Source: CALAED01 sp036555725 (GTDB lineage Bacteria; Actinomycetota; Actinomycetes; Streptosporangiales; Streptosporangiaceae). Taken from it: 64,000 nt of DNA. The notes under the pieces are model-generated. The model did no database searches. It had not been told where the DNA came from and saw only the letters and a program-made list of their open reading frames with translations. Positions 42,001-48,555 of this stretch are shown piece by piece (within the stretch, counting starts at the first letter, position 1; each line of letters starts with the position of its first letter). Where the stretch lies: positions 62,001-126,000 of the forward strand of contig DATBKU010000062.1 in the NCBI GenBank assembly GCA_036555725.1, given 5' to 3'. A program made the translations under genes and the position numbers.

Positions 42001-42652
42001 CGTGCTGGCCCTGGTCGAACTCCCGCCGATCGATCCCGGTGTCGCGGCGGCCCGCGGCGTCCATGGTGACGCCGAGCTCGAGCAGCATCCGCTGGTCGTA
42101 CCAGTCGCGCAGCTTGGGGCCGAGGATGCCGACGTGCGGGTTTTCGTCGGCGACCAGGAGCAGTTGCTCCAGCGCCGTGGGGGTTGGGGCCGAGTCGTCG
42201 TGCAGCAGCCAGATCCACTCGACCGGCGGGCCGTATCCGGCCTCGGCGGCCTCCGGCAGCTCCATGACCGCGGCCGGGTGGCGGAGCGCCTCGCTGACGG
42301 CCTCGCCGTACCCGGTTGTACGCGGCAGGTTCACCAGGTTCCCGTGACCGATGACCTCGGCCATCACGGCCGGACCGCGGTCAGTGCTGCCGGTGTCGGC
42401 CGCGACCAGCCGCTGCACGGGCCGGGTCTGCGTCAACAGCGCCTTGAGCGTGCCCGGTAGCCAGCGGGCTCCATCGTGGGTGACCAGGACGGCCGTGACT
42501 ATGTGCCGATCAAGTTCGTGCCGCTGGCGCGCACTGTCACTGGGCGACAAGGGTCCGCTCGATCTGTCTGTTTCAGTGGATGCCGTCCCGGCCGCAACGG
42601 CCGACACGGGTGACCCACTGTACGCGCCCCGGCAGGTGCTCCGCCCCGGCAT
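39056..42652 (-). CDS. Very large membrane glycosyltransferase, family 2
   Basis: About 1198 residues. The GT2 domain occupies about 50-300: TAVLVTHDGARWLPGTL (nucleotide-sugar site) and WLLHDDSAP (the DxD-like metal site near residue 150). The middle 600 residues form a dozen or so membrane helices, followed by an extracytoplasmic domain (FALWRLAIPGG) and one more helix near residue 1080. The last 110 residues are acidic with EPDA repeats. It probably glycosylates a surface polymer or lipid carrier. Start: ATG at 42652 has only a weak ribosome binding site; GTG 42607 is an alternative. Four-bp overlap with DUF5719 downstream; whiB lies 59 bp upstream. Confidence 0.88.
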   Translation of the reverse strand: MPGRSTCRGAYSGSPVSAVAAGTASTETDRSSGPLSPSDSARQRHELDRHIVTAVLVTHDGARWLPGTLKALLTQTRPVQRLVAADTGSTDRGPAVMAEVIGHGNLVNLPRTTGYGEAVSEALRHPAAVMELPEAAEAGYGPPVEWIWLLHDDSAPTPTALEQLLLVADENPHVGILGPKLRDWYDQRMLLELGVTMDAAGRRDTGIDRREFDQGQHDGVKDVLAVSTAGMLIRRDVWEELGGFDVRLGLFRDDMDLGWRAHVAGHRVFAVSDAVVYHAEASARRQRPVGLTSDHPRRIDRRNALYVLLSNVPFGVMLRMIARNIVVSLVRTVALLIMKQPEAARDELGGLGDVLRDPGGLRRLRADRAHGRAHAYRSIRRYQPRGLALRRLIDAIGNRISGTGPVDTDGRHHGFGDEGEDEEPLAPESRWLSRLLANPGVVTVLLLVAVTLAAGRSVIGSIGRLGGGALVPAWGGAHDLWAQYFAGWHPVGLGSADGSPPAIGVLAVLSTLTFGKPWLAVLVLLLGCVPLAGLTAYIASKRIVPDLPAAEVGRRRGRRVHIPTPVIQSWAAITYALLPVATGAITAGRLGTAVVMVLLPLIGLQAIQVVNPRGSADRVRRAGRAAWATAFLLAVAMAFMPLTWAIAAVAGALVWVAYGPTVPQLRRHLLVVLGVPPLLLLPWTIGLFRHPSRFLVEIGLNRPEIVDDRLPAVSILTLNPGGPGTPALWVTAGLMATGLFALALRRHRTTVLGGWMLALFGLLVAVLASAVTVTKGADVAPAWPGVALAFAASGVLVAAVVGVRRATDAFAGRRLLPRVGAVVLLVAALSTPVLAAAGWAVTGGRGPLTSVNQDSIPAFVGATGDAAVQPRMLVLQRERDGRVAYSLLRGTVPTLGESEILTTEAADRRMDDLVAGLLAGRGNDESRGLTRMGVHYLLVPHPAGDPLTGVLDAAPDVTRLSRTQGFALWRLAIPGGRLMLLDGNQITPLPANPVTAHVAIPPGNAARTLLLAEPYDGGWHAKLNGTELTGKKADGWAQAWNVPATGGDLTLTRGMLTRHLWLIVQLAAVVVVVALALPGGRVEAGPEAPQQLRSPERAAGDDAEETGAYDDVDEREPEGVEPAASPGSRRRAHAGTRRRPGRGIRLPRVRRSAEPDAEPDAEPDAEPDAEPAAPEAARTGGLADHELAVIRIPEGGDQ
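39141..39196 (-). repeat. 12-bp tandem repeat coding EPDA units
   Basis: Four perfect GGCTCGGCATCG units and a partial fifth, encoding repeated Glu-Pro-Asp-Ala in the acidic C-terminal tail of the large glycosyltransferase. Confidence 0.85.
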
Positions 42653-42711
42653 GCACTCGAAATCACCCTGCGGAAGGGGTCATTCGGCGGACCGGGCGCG
42701 AGGGTTGGCTG

Positions 42712-42975
42712 CTAGACGGCCTCGCGCTTGAGCTTGCGGCGTTCTCGCTCCGAAAGGCCGCCCCAGATGCCGAAGCGTTCGTCGTGCTGGAGCGCGTACT
42801 CCAGGCACTCCGCACGCACCTCACACGCGCGGCACACCTTCTTGGCCTCGCGGGTCGAGCCACCCTTTTCCGGAAAGAACGCCTCCGGATCCGTCTGCGC
42901 GCACAACGCGCGCTCCTGCCAGCCCGACTCTTCACCGAATGTGCCGTGCGCCAGCGGGATGAGCACCTCACTCAC
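42712..42975 (-). CDS. whiB: WhiB-type iron-sulfur transcription factor
   Basis: 87 residues, the length of WhiB/WhiB2 (WhmD). Four Cys for the [4Fe-4S] cluster: Cys25, Cys48, Cys51 and Cys57. The GIWGG turn is at 69-73, followed by the basic DNA-contacting tail ERERRKLKREAV. WhiB2 acts with WhiA or the sigma factor and controls cell division and sporulation septation. Start: GTG at 42975 with GGAGG six bases before it; the longer frame to 43089 is not used. It lies upstream of the big glycosyltransferase on the same strand. Confidence 0.95.
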   Translation of the reverse strand: MSEVLIPLAHGTFGEESGWQERALCAQTDPEAFFPEKGGSTREAKKVCRACEVRAECLEYALQHDERFGIWGGLSERERRKLKREAV

Positions 42976-43157
42976 AGCGCACCTCCTAGCCCCCGGAGCC
43001 CATCGCCAAGCCTTCCCTCGAGCTCCATCCCCCGGGAAGGCGCAAACTACACCCTTGAAATTACACGCGTGTACGGCGCGGCCCGTCAAGCGGAACCTGG
43101 AGGTCGGGGGTGCGAAGGGCCTCGCTCAGTGCCATAAGGACCTGCGTTGAACTGGGA

Positions 43158-44177
43158 TTATTGCGAATGACGATCGTCGCGGTACCAGTTTTGGTCCTTC
43201 TCTTCCCCGGACTGGGGATATCCGGACTGCAGCGGGTCGTCGCTGCCGTACGAGCGGGTCCACAGGCCCGGGTCGCCCTCGCCAGCGGCCGGCGGCTGCT
43301 GCCCGTACCCCTGCTGCTGCTGCTGTTGCTCCTGGCCGTAGCCCTGTTCCGGCTCCTGGCCATAGCCCGGCTGGGGCTCCTGGCCATAGCCCGGCTGGGG
43401 CTGCTGGCCGTACGGCTGCTGAACGGGATCGGTCTGCTGCTGGTAGTAGTCGGGCTGCTGCTGGCCGTATGGCTGCTGCTGTTGCTGCTGGTAGTCCGGC
43501 TGGTTGTACTGCTGGTACTGCTGGCCGTAGCCCGGCTGCTGCTGATAGCCCGGCTGCTCGTAGCCCTGCTGCTCGTAGCCCTGGGGTGCGTAACCCTGTT
43601 GTTCGTACGACTGGGGCTGGGCGTAGTCGCCGTACTGCCCCTGCTGCGGGTACCCCGGATAGCCCTCCTGCCCCTGCGGGATCCCGCCGGGCTGCGCCGC
43701 CGGCCGCGCCGGCTGCAGGGCCTGGAACACCGTGTACACGAAGTAAGCGGCGATGCCGATCACGATGACCTTCGCCACGCCGTACAGGAACACGGCGAGC
43801 TTCGACGACAGCCCCAGGCCGGTCTCGTCGCCGCCGGCCGCGAGGCCGGCGAGCACGGCGACCACGGTGAACAGGGCTGCGAGGCCGAGAATGACCAGCC
43901 CGGCCAGCACGATCGTGCGCGCTTGCGGGCTGGGGCTCTCGCCCCGGGTCACCAGCAGCACCGCGACCACGACGATGGCCGCGAGCGCGATGCCGGTGAG
44001 TACGTTGCCGCCGCTCACCTCCGACACCGCCTGCACGGTGAAGCTCGATGCGGCGAAGAGCAGGATCAGCCCGGCGAGGAGCTGCAGGCCCGCCGCGGTG
44101 ATCAGCGCCCAGGCGGCGGGCTCACGGAGCCGCTGCACGGCGTCGTAGTTCACAAGAGTCTCCAGCTTGAGGGTCAT
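43158..44177 (-). CDS. Membrane protein with long Gln/Gly/Tyr-rich tail
   Basis: 339 residues. Four hydrophobic helices in the first 150 residues (e.g. PAAWALITAAGLQLLAGLI; IALAAIVVVAVLLV) are followed by about 190 residues made of Q, G, Y and P with repeats such as GYEQQGYEQ, QQQQQQ and PGYGQEPQ. The low-complexity part is encoded by CAG/CCG-type repeats from about 43300 to 43690. Such tails are often cytoplasmic and prone to phase separation. ATG at 44177 with GGGGA upstream; an ATG eight codons earlier (44201) is possible. Not recognised as a known family; divergent from fbiA across about 216 bp. Confidence 0.8.
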   Translation of the reverse strand: MTLKLETLVNYDAVQRLREPAAWALITAAGLQLLAGLILLFAASSFTVQAVSEVSGGNVLTGIALAAIVVVAVLLVTRGESPSPQARTIVLAGLVILGLAALFTVVAVLAGLAAGGDETGLGLSSKLAVFLYGVAKVIVIGIAAYFVYTVFQALQPARPAAQPGGIPQGQEGYPGYPQQGQYGDYAQPQSYEQQGYAPQGYEQQGYEQPGYQQQPGYGQQYQQYNQPDYQQQQQQPYGQQQPDYYQQQTDPVQQPYGQQPQPGYGQEPQPGYGQEPEQGYGQEQQQQQQGYGQQPPAAGEGDPGLWTRSYGSDDPLQSGYPQSGEEKDQNWYRDDRHSQ

Positions 44178-44393
44178 CGGTGGGTATCCCCAGCTTCGCA
44201 TATCGCCGCGCCGGCTCACGGAGCGGACGATCGTGTCTTCGCCTCGGGTCCGGCGGGCATGGCCGCGGTCGGGCGCCGCGCGCGGAGGTGCCAGACTGGC
44301 ACCCATGAGGCTGGAGCGGCGAGCCGACGAGCGAGCGGAGTGGACAGTGACGAACGAGCTGTCCGCGAAGCGAGCGAGAAGACGAGCGCGACC

Positions 44394-45329
44394 ATGAGGA
44401 TCGTGGTGCCGGCGGGCGGCATCGGCGGGGCGCGGTTCTTGCGCGGGCTCAAGGCCGCCGCGCCGGATGCCGAGATCACCGTCATCGGCAACACGGGCGA
44501 CGACATCAGCCTGTTCGGCCTGCGGGTGTGCCCTGACCTCGACACGGTGATGTACACGCTGGGCGGCGGCATCGACGAAGACCAGGGCTGGGGGCGCGCC
44601 GGCGAGACGTTCTCGGTGCGTGAGGAGCTGGCGGCCTACGGCGTGGGACCGTCCTGGTTCACGCTGGGCGACCGCGACTTCGCGACCCACATCGTCCGGT
44701 CGCAGATGCTCGATTCGGGGTACCCGTTGTCGGCGGTGACCGAGGCGCTGTGCGACCGCTGGCAACCGGGCGTACGGCTGATCCCGATGAGCGACGATCG
44801 GGTCGAGACGCACGTCGTCATAACGGACGACTCCGGACGGCGGGCGATCCACTTCCAGGAGTGGTGGGTACGGATGCACGCGTCGGTACCGGCCGAGTCG
44901 ATCGTGGCGGTGGGAGCCGAGGACGCGAAGCCCGCGCCCGGCGTGCTGGAGGCCCTCGAGTCGGCCGACGTCGTGCTGCTGCCGCCGTCCAACCCCGTCG
45001 TCAGCGTCGGCACGATCCTTTCGGTGCCCGGGATCCAGCCGGCGGTCGAGGCCAAGACGGTCGTCGGGGTGTCGCCCATTATTAGCGGCGCCCCGGTCCG
45101 CGGCATGGCCGACGCCTGCCTCGCCGCGATCGGCGTGGAGACCTCGGCGCAGGCGGTCGCCGCGCACTACGGGCCGAAGCTGCTCGACGGCTGGCTGGTC
45201 GACACCGCCGACGCGGGCGCGGCGGCCGGCGGCATCGAGGTACGCGCCCGGCCGCTGCTGATGACCGACGTCGCGGCCGCCGCCGAGATCGCGTCGGCCG
45301 CTCTGGAGCTGGCCCGTGACCTCGGCTGA
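44394..45329 (+). CDS. fbiA: 2-phospho-L-lactate / phosphoenolpyruvyl transferase FbiA (CofD)
   Basis: 311 residues. Transfers the phosphoenolpyruvyl (in actinobacteria) or phospholactyl group from its GDP-activated form to FO, giving (dehydro)F420-0. Signature: VVPAGGIGGARFLRGLK at the N-terminus, GNTGDDISLFGLRVCPDLDTVMYTL with Asp residues binding metal, and PPSNPVVSVGTIL. The ATG at 44394 has only a weak ribosome binding site. The gene runs in front of fbiB, which overlaps it by 14 bp, an order conserved with Rv3261-Rv3262. Confidence 0.96.
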   Translation: MRIVVPAGGIGGARFLRGLKAAAPDAEITVIGNTGDDISLFGLRVCPDLDTVMYTLGGGIDEDQGWGRAGETFSVREELAAYGVGPSWFTLGDRDFATHIVRSQMLDSGYPLSAVTEALCDRWQPGVRLIPMSDDRVETHVVITDDSGRRAIHFQEWWVRMHASVPAESIVAVGAEDAKPAPGVLEALESADVVLLPPSNPVVSVGTILSVPGIQPAVEAKTVVGVSPIISGAPVRGMADACLAAIGVETSAQAVAAHYGPKLLDGWLVDTADAGAAAGGIEVRARPLLMTDVAAAAEIASAALELARDLG

Positions 45330-46641
45330 CCGCCGGCTGGAGGTCTTCGGCGTCCCCGGCCTGCCCGAGGTCCGCGAGGGCGACGACCTCGCCGCCTTGG
45401 TCGTCAACGCGGTCGCCCGGCAGGAGCACGATCACGCCCTGCGCGACGGGGACATCGTCGTCGTCACTTCCAAGATCGTCAGCAAGGCGGAAGGGCAGGT
45501 CCTGGTCGCCGACGACCGGGAGAAGGCCATCGACGCCGAGACCGTCCGGGTCGTCGCGCGCCGCCGGCATCCGAAGGGCGAGACGCGCATCGTCGAGACA
45601 CGGCACGGGCTGGTGCTCGCCGCCGCCGGGGTCGACGCCTCCAACACCGCGCCCGGCACAGTGCTGCTGCTGCCGGAGGACCCGGACGCCTCCGCCGAGC
45701 GAATCCGGTCCGGGCTGCGCGAGCTGGTCGGCGCGCGGATCGGTGTGGTGGTCTCCGACACGCTCGGCCGCCCCTGGCGCACGGGGCTGACCGACGCCGC
45801 GATCGGCGTGTCCGGGGTGATTCCGCTCGATGACCTGCGGGGCCGCACGGACGGGTACGGCAACCGCCTCGACGCCACGCTCACCGCAGTCGCCGACGAG
45901 ATCGCGGCCGCCGCCGAGCTGGTCAAGGGCAAGCTGTCCGGCGTGCCGGTCGCGGTCGTCCGCGGCCTCGCCCACCTGGTGACCGACGAGCCCGGTCCGG
46001 GCGCGAGCGCCCTCGTCCGGCCGCCGGACGAGGACATGTTCCGGTACGGCTCGGCCGACGTGCTGCGGGCCCGTCGTACGATCCGCGACTTCACCGACGA
46101 CCCTGTCGACGGGGCGGCGGTACGGCGGGCCGTCGGGGCCGCGATCACCGCGCCCGCACCGCATCACACGACGCCGTGGCGGTTCGTGCTGGTCGAGTCG
46201 GCCGCGGCCCGTACGGCCTTGCTGGACGCGATGCTGGCGGCCTGGATCGCCGACCTGCGGCGCGACGCCTTCTCCGAAGAGTCGATCGCCCGCCGGATCA
46301 AGCGGGGCGAGGTGCTGCGCCGCGCGCCGTACCTCATCGTGCCGTGCCTGGTCATGGCGGGTTCGCACACCTATCCGGACGAGCGGCGGGCCACCGCCGA
46401 ACGGGAGATGTTCCTCGTTGCGATGGGCGCCGGCGTGGAAAACCTGCTGGTCGGGTTGGCCGTCGAGGGGCTGGGCTCGTGCTGGGTGTCGAGCACGATG
46501 TTCTGCGCCGATGTGGTCCGGGAGGTCCTGGACCTGCCCGCCGCCTGGGATCCGATGGGCGCGGTCGGGGTCGGCCATGCCGCCGCGCCGCCCCGGGAGC
46601 GGCCGCCCCGCGATCCCGGCGACTTCATCGCCACCCGCTGA
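45316..46641 (+). CDS. fbiB: Bifunctional F420 glutamyl ligase / dehydro-F420 reductase FbiB
   Basis: 441 residues. The N-terminal CofE domain (about 1-245: VVTSKIVSKAEGQV; VVSDTLGRPWRTGLTDAAIG) adds glutamates to F420-0. The C-terminal nitroreductase-like FMN domain (about 250-441: RRTIRDFTDDPVDGAAVRRAV; LAVEGLGSCWVSS) reduces dehydro-F420-0 in the actinobacterial route. GTG at 45316 lies inside fbiA, so translation is coupled. The stop is 5 bp from the convergent VWA gene. Confidence 0.95.
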   Translation: MTSADRRLEVFGVPGLPEVREGDDLAALVVNAVARQEHDHALRDGDIVVVTSKIVSKAEGQVLVADDREKAIDAETVRVVARRRHPKGETRIVETRHGLVLAAAGVDASNTAPGTVLLLPEDPDASAERIRSGLRELVGARIGVVVSDTLGRPWRTGLTDAAIGVSGVIPLDDLRGRTDGYGNRLDATLTAVADEIAAAAELVKGKLSGVPVAVVRGLAHLVTDEPGPGASALVRPPDEDMFRYGSADVLRARRTIRDFTDDPVDGAAVRRAVGAAITAPAPHHTTPWRFVLVESAAARTALLDAMLAAWIADLRRDAFSEESIARRIKRGEVLRRAPYLIVPCLVMAGSHTYPDERRATAEREMFLVAMGAGVENLLVGLAVEGLGSCWVSSTMFCADVVREVLDLPAAWDPMGAVGVGHAAAPPRERPPRDPGDFIATR

Positions 46642-46646
46642 GCCGG

Positions 46647-48416
46647 TCAGGTCTTGGGGCAGTTCGGCGTGCAGAGCCGGCGGGCGATGGAGTCCATGAA
46701 GACGTTGATGATCTGGTTCGGGTCGCGGGTGGAGTAGACGCCGCCGCTGGTCGCCTGGGCGATCCGCTCCATCGCCCCGGTGTTCACGTCGGTGCCGAAC
46801 GCCACGAAGATGACCTGCACGGGCCGCTCGGGGTTCGCCTCGCGCCGGATCGCCGCCAGCAGCTGGTCGGTCGAGAGGCCGCCGCGCGCGTTGTCGTCGG
46901 TCGAGGCCATCACCAGCATCGCGTTGAACTTGTCCGGGCGCCACGTGCGTTTCAGCTCACGGTAGGCCGCCAGGATCGTGTCGTTCATGTTCGCGTCCTG
47001 GTCGGTGGGCCTGGTCGCGGGCGCGATCTGCTGCAGCTCCTTGCGCCGGCTGTGCCCGTTGACCTGCTGCGTGATCGGCCCGATCGGCACCAGCTGCTTG
47101 TACGGCCGGTTGCCGCCGAGGTGGTCGGCGTACTGCCAGAGCCCGATATTTGTGTCGTTCGGGAACAGCTGCAGGCCCAGCAGCGCCGCCCGGATGCCGA
47201 GCCGCAACCGGGTCTCGCCCAGGCCGGGGATCTCCTGCCCGACGGATCTGGACACGTCGGTGAGCACCAGGATGTTCGTGCCGAGGCCGAGCCGGTTCCA
47301 TGCCTGCAGCGCCTCGTCGACCTGGCCCGGCTGGGGCGCCGACGCGACGAGCCGGGGGGTGTACCCGTTCACCTCGTACCGCTGCGCGATGTCCCGGTTG
47401 ATGAAGCCCTGCGGGGTTCGGAACCCGAACCGCTGGATCGTCTCCTGCGACAGCCGCGTCTGCAGGGCCCACCGGAACGACTCGGCGGCCTCCTTGCGGG
47501 CCGAGTCGTTCGTGGTGACCACGAACGGGTAGTCCATGAGCACGCTGCCCTCTTTGGGGATCAGCGGGGTCGCCGGGTTGGGCCGGTGGGTGTCGTTGTA
47601 GACGAACACGGCCTGCTCGGTCGACACGACGATCGGCCTGCTGTACCTGGCCAGCCCGGTCAGGTACGTGAACATCGTCGTGTTGTCGCTCCAGGTGTTG
47701 CGCTGCATGCCGCGCACGAACGAGGTCAGCAGCGGGCCGGACTCCCGCCCGGTGCCGACGATCTTCCGGATCGCGATCATGGTGGCGATGCCGCTGCCGC
47801 TGAGCGACGGGTCGAGCATCTGCACCGAGACCGGGGTCTTCGTCTTCGGGCCGCCGAACAGCGAGGCGTAGCTGGGGAAGAGCATGCGCCAGCTCGGGTC
47901 GATCTTGCGGCGCCGGAACTCCGCCGCCACCGCCCGCGACGTGGCCAGCACCACCGGCGAGCTGGCGATCGAGCTCGCGTCGGGGGCCACGAGCTTGGCG
48001 CCGTTCACGGAGTCGCGCGCCACGTTGACCCACATGGACGACTCGGGCACCCAGCCGTCGACGTTGAGCTTCTCGGCCCCGGCGAACGGCCCGCCGGACA
48101 GGAACCGCGCGACCTTCGCCGGCTCCTTCTCGTAGACGTCTACCCGCACGCACCGGCCCCGCACCTCGTGCGTCTGGACGTTGAACCGCGAGGCCACTTC
48201 CATGATCGCCGGGGCGACGTCGGGCTGCGCGGCGATGCTGATCAGCAGCGGACTGCCCGAGCACGACTTGGGGAATTCGCGCAGCGCCCAGCCCCCGCCG
48301 ACCAAACCGGCGAGTAGCACACCCGCGCTGACCAAGGCCAGCACGAGCCGCGGGCGCTGGCTTTGCCCGCTTCGGCGAGGCGGCGTGGTGCGCTCCGCAC
48401 GCTCACCAAAATCCAA
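46647..48416 (-). CDS. Membrane-anchored substrate-binding / VWA domain protein
   Basis: 589 residues from a TTG at 48416, with GAGGT at good spacing. One N-terminal membrane helix (LVLALVSAGVLLAGLVGGGWAL) anchors a periplasmic-binding-protein-like domain (about 50-350: LLISIAAQPDVAPAIMEVA; TDVSRSV later). The C-terminal VWA domain carries the MIDAS motif DVSRS at about residue 386 and TDDN later, so it can bind divalent metal and protein ligands. Cys pairs near the start and end could form disulfides. The architecture is known in actinobacteria, but the ligand and role are not. It sits between fbiAB and fbiC. Confidence 0.85.
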   Translation of the reverse strand: MDFGERAERTTPPRRSGQSQRPRLVLALVSAGVLLAGLVGGGWALREFPKSCSGSPLLISIAAQPDVAPAIMEVASRFNVQTHEVRGRCVRVDVYEKEPAKVARFLSGGPFAGAEKLNVDGWVPESSMWVNVARDSVNGAKLVAPDASSIASSPVVLATSRAVAAEFRRRKIDPSWRMLFPSYASLFGGPKTKTPVSVQMLDPSLSGSGIATMIAIRKIVGTGRESGPLLTSFVRGMQRNTWSDNTTMFTYLTGLARYSRPIVVSTEQAVFVYNDTHRPNPATPLIPKEGSVLMDYPFVVTTNDSARKEAAESFRWALQTRLSQETIQRFGFRTPQGFINRDIAQRYEVNGYTPRLVASAPQPGQVDEALQAWNRLGLGTNILVLTDVSRSVGQEIPGLGETRLRLGIRAALLGLQLFPNDTNIGLWQYADHLGGNRPYKQLVPIGPITQQVNGHSRRKELQQIAPATRPTDQDANMNDTILAAYRELKRTWRPDKFNAMLVMASTDDNARGGLSTDQLLAAIRREANPERPVQVIFVAFGTDVNTGAMERIAQATSGGVYSTRDPNQIINVFMDSIARRLCTPNCPKT

Positions 48417-48555
48417 CAGTCGACCTCATGCCGTCGTCCGAACCCCTTGCGGGGTTACACCCTTCGGCCCCCGAGGTGATGCTTGGAGCTTAATGACGAC
48501 ATACCCACCTATCGCAAGCCGGGATGCCGGTTTTGTAACGCTTTGGCCGTTCGCC

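Noticed and set aside
39059..42460. 1133-residue frame on the plus strand opposite the large glycosyltransferase
   Set aside because: Composition dominated by Arg, Gln, Gly and His with no domain; it is an antisense shadow caused by high third-position GC. The minus-strand gene has clear GT2 motifs and helices.
43110..44393. Highly hydrophobic plus-strand frame rich in Leu opposite the Q-rich protein
   Set aside because: Leu runs are the reverse complement of CAG-type Gln codons. The minus-strand reading gives a proper membrane domain and start site, so the Leu-rich frame is an artefact. fbiA itself starts at 44394 in that frame.
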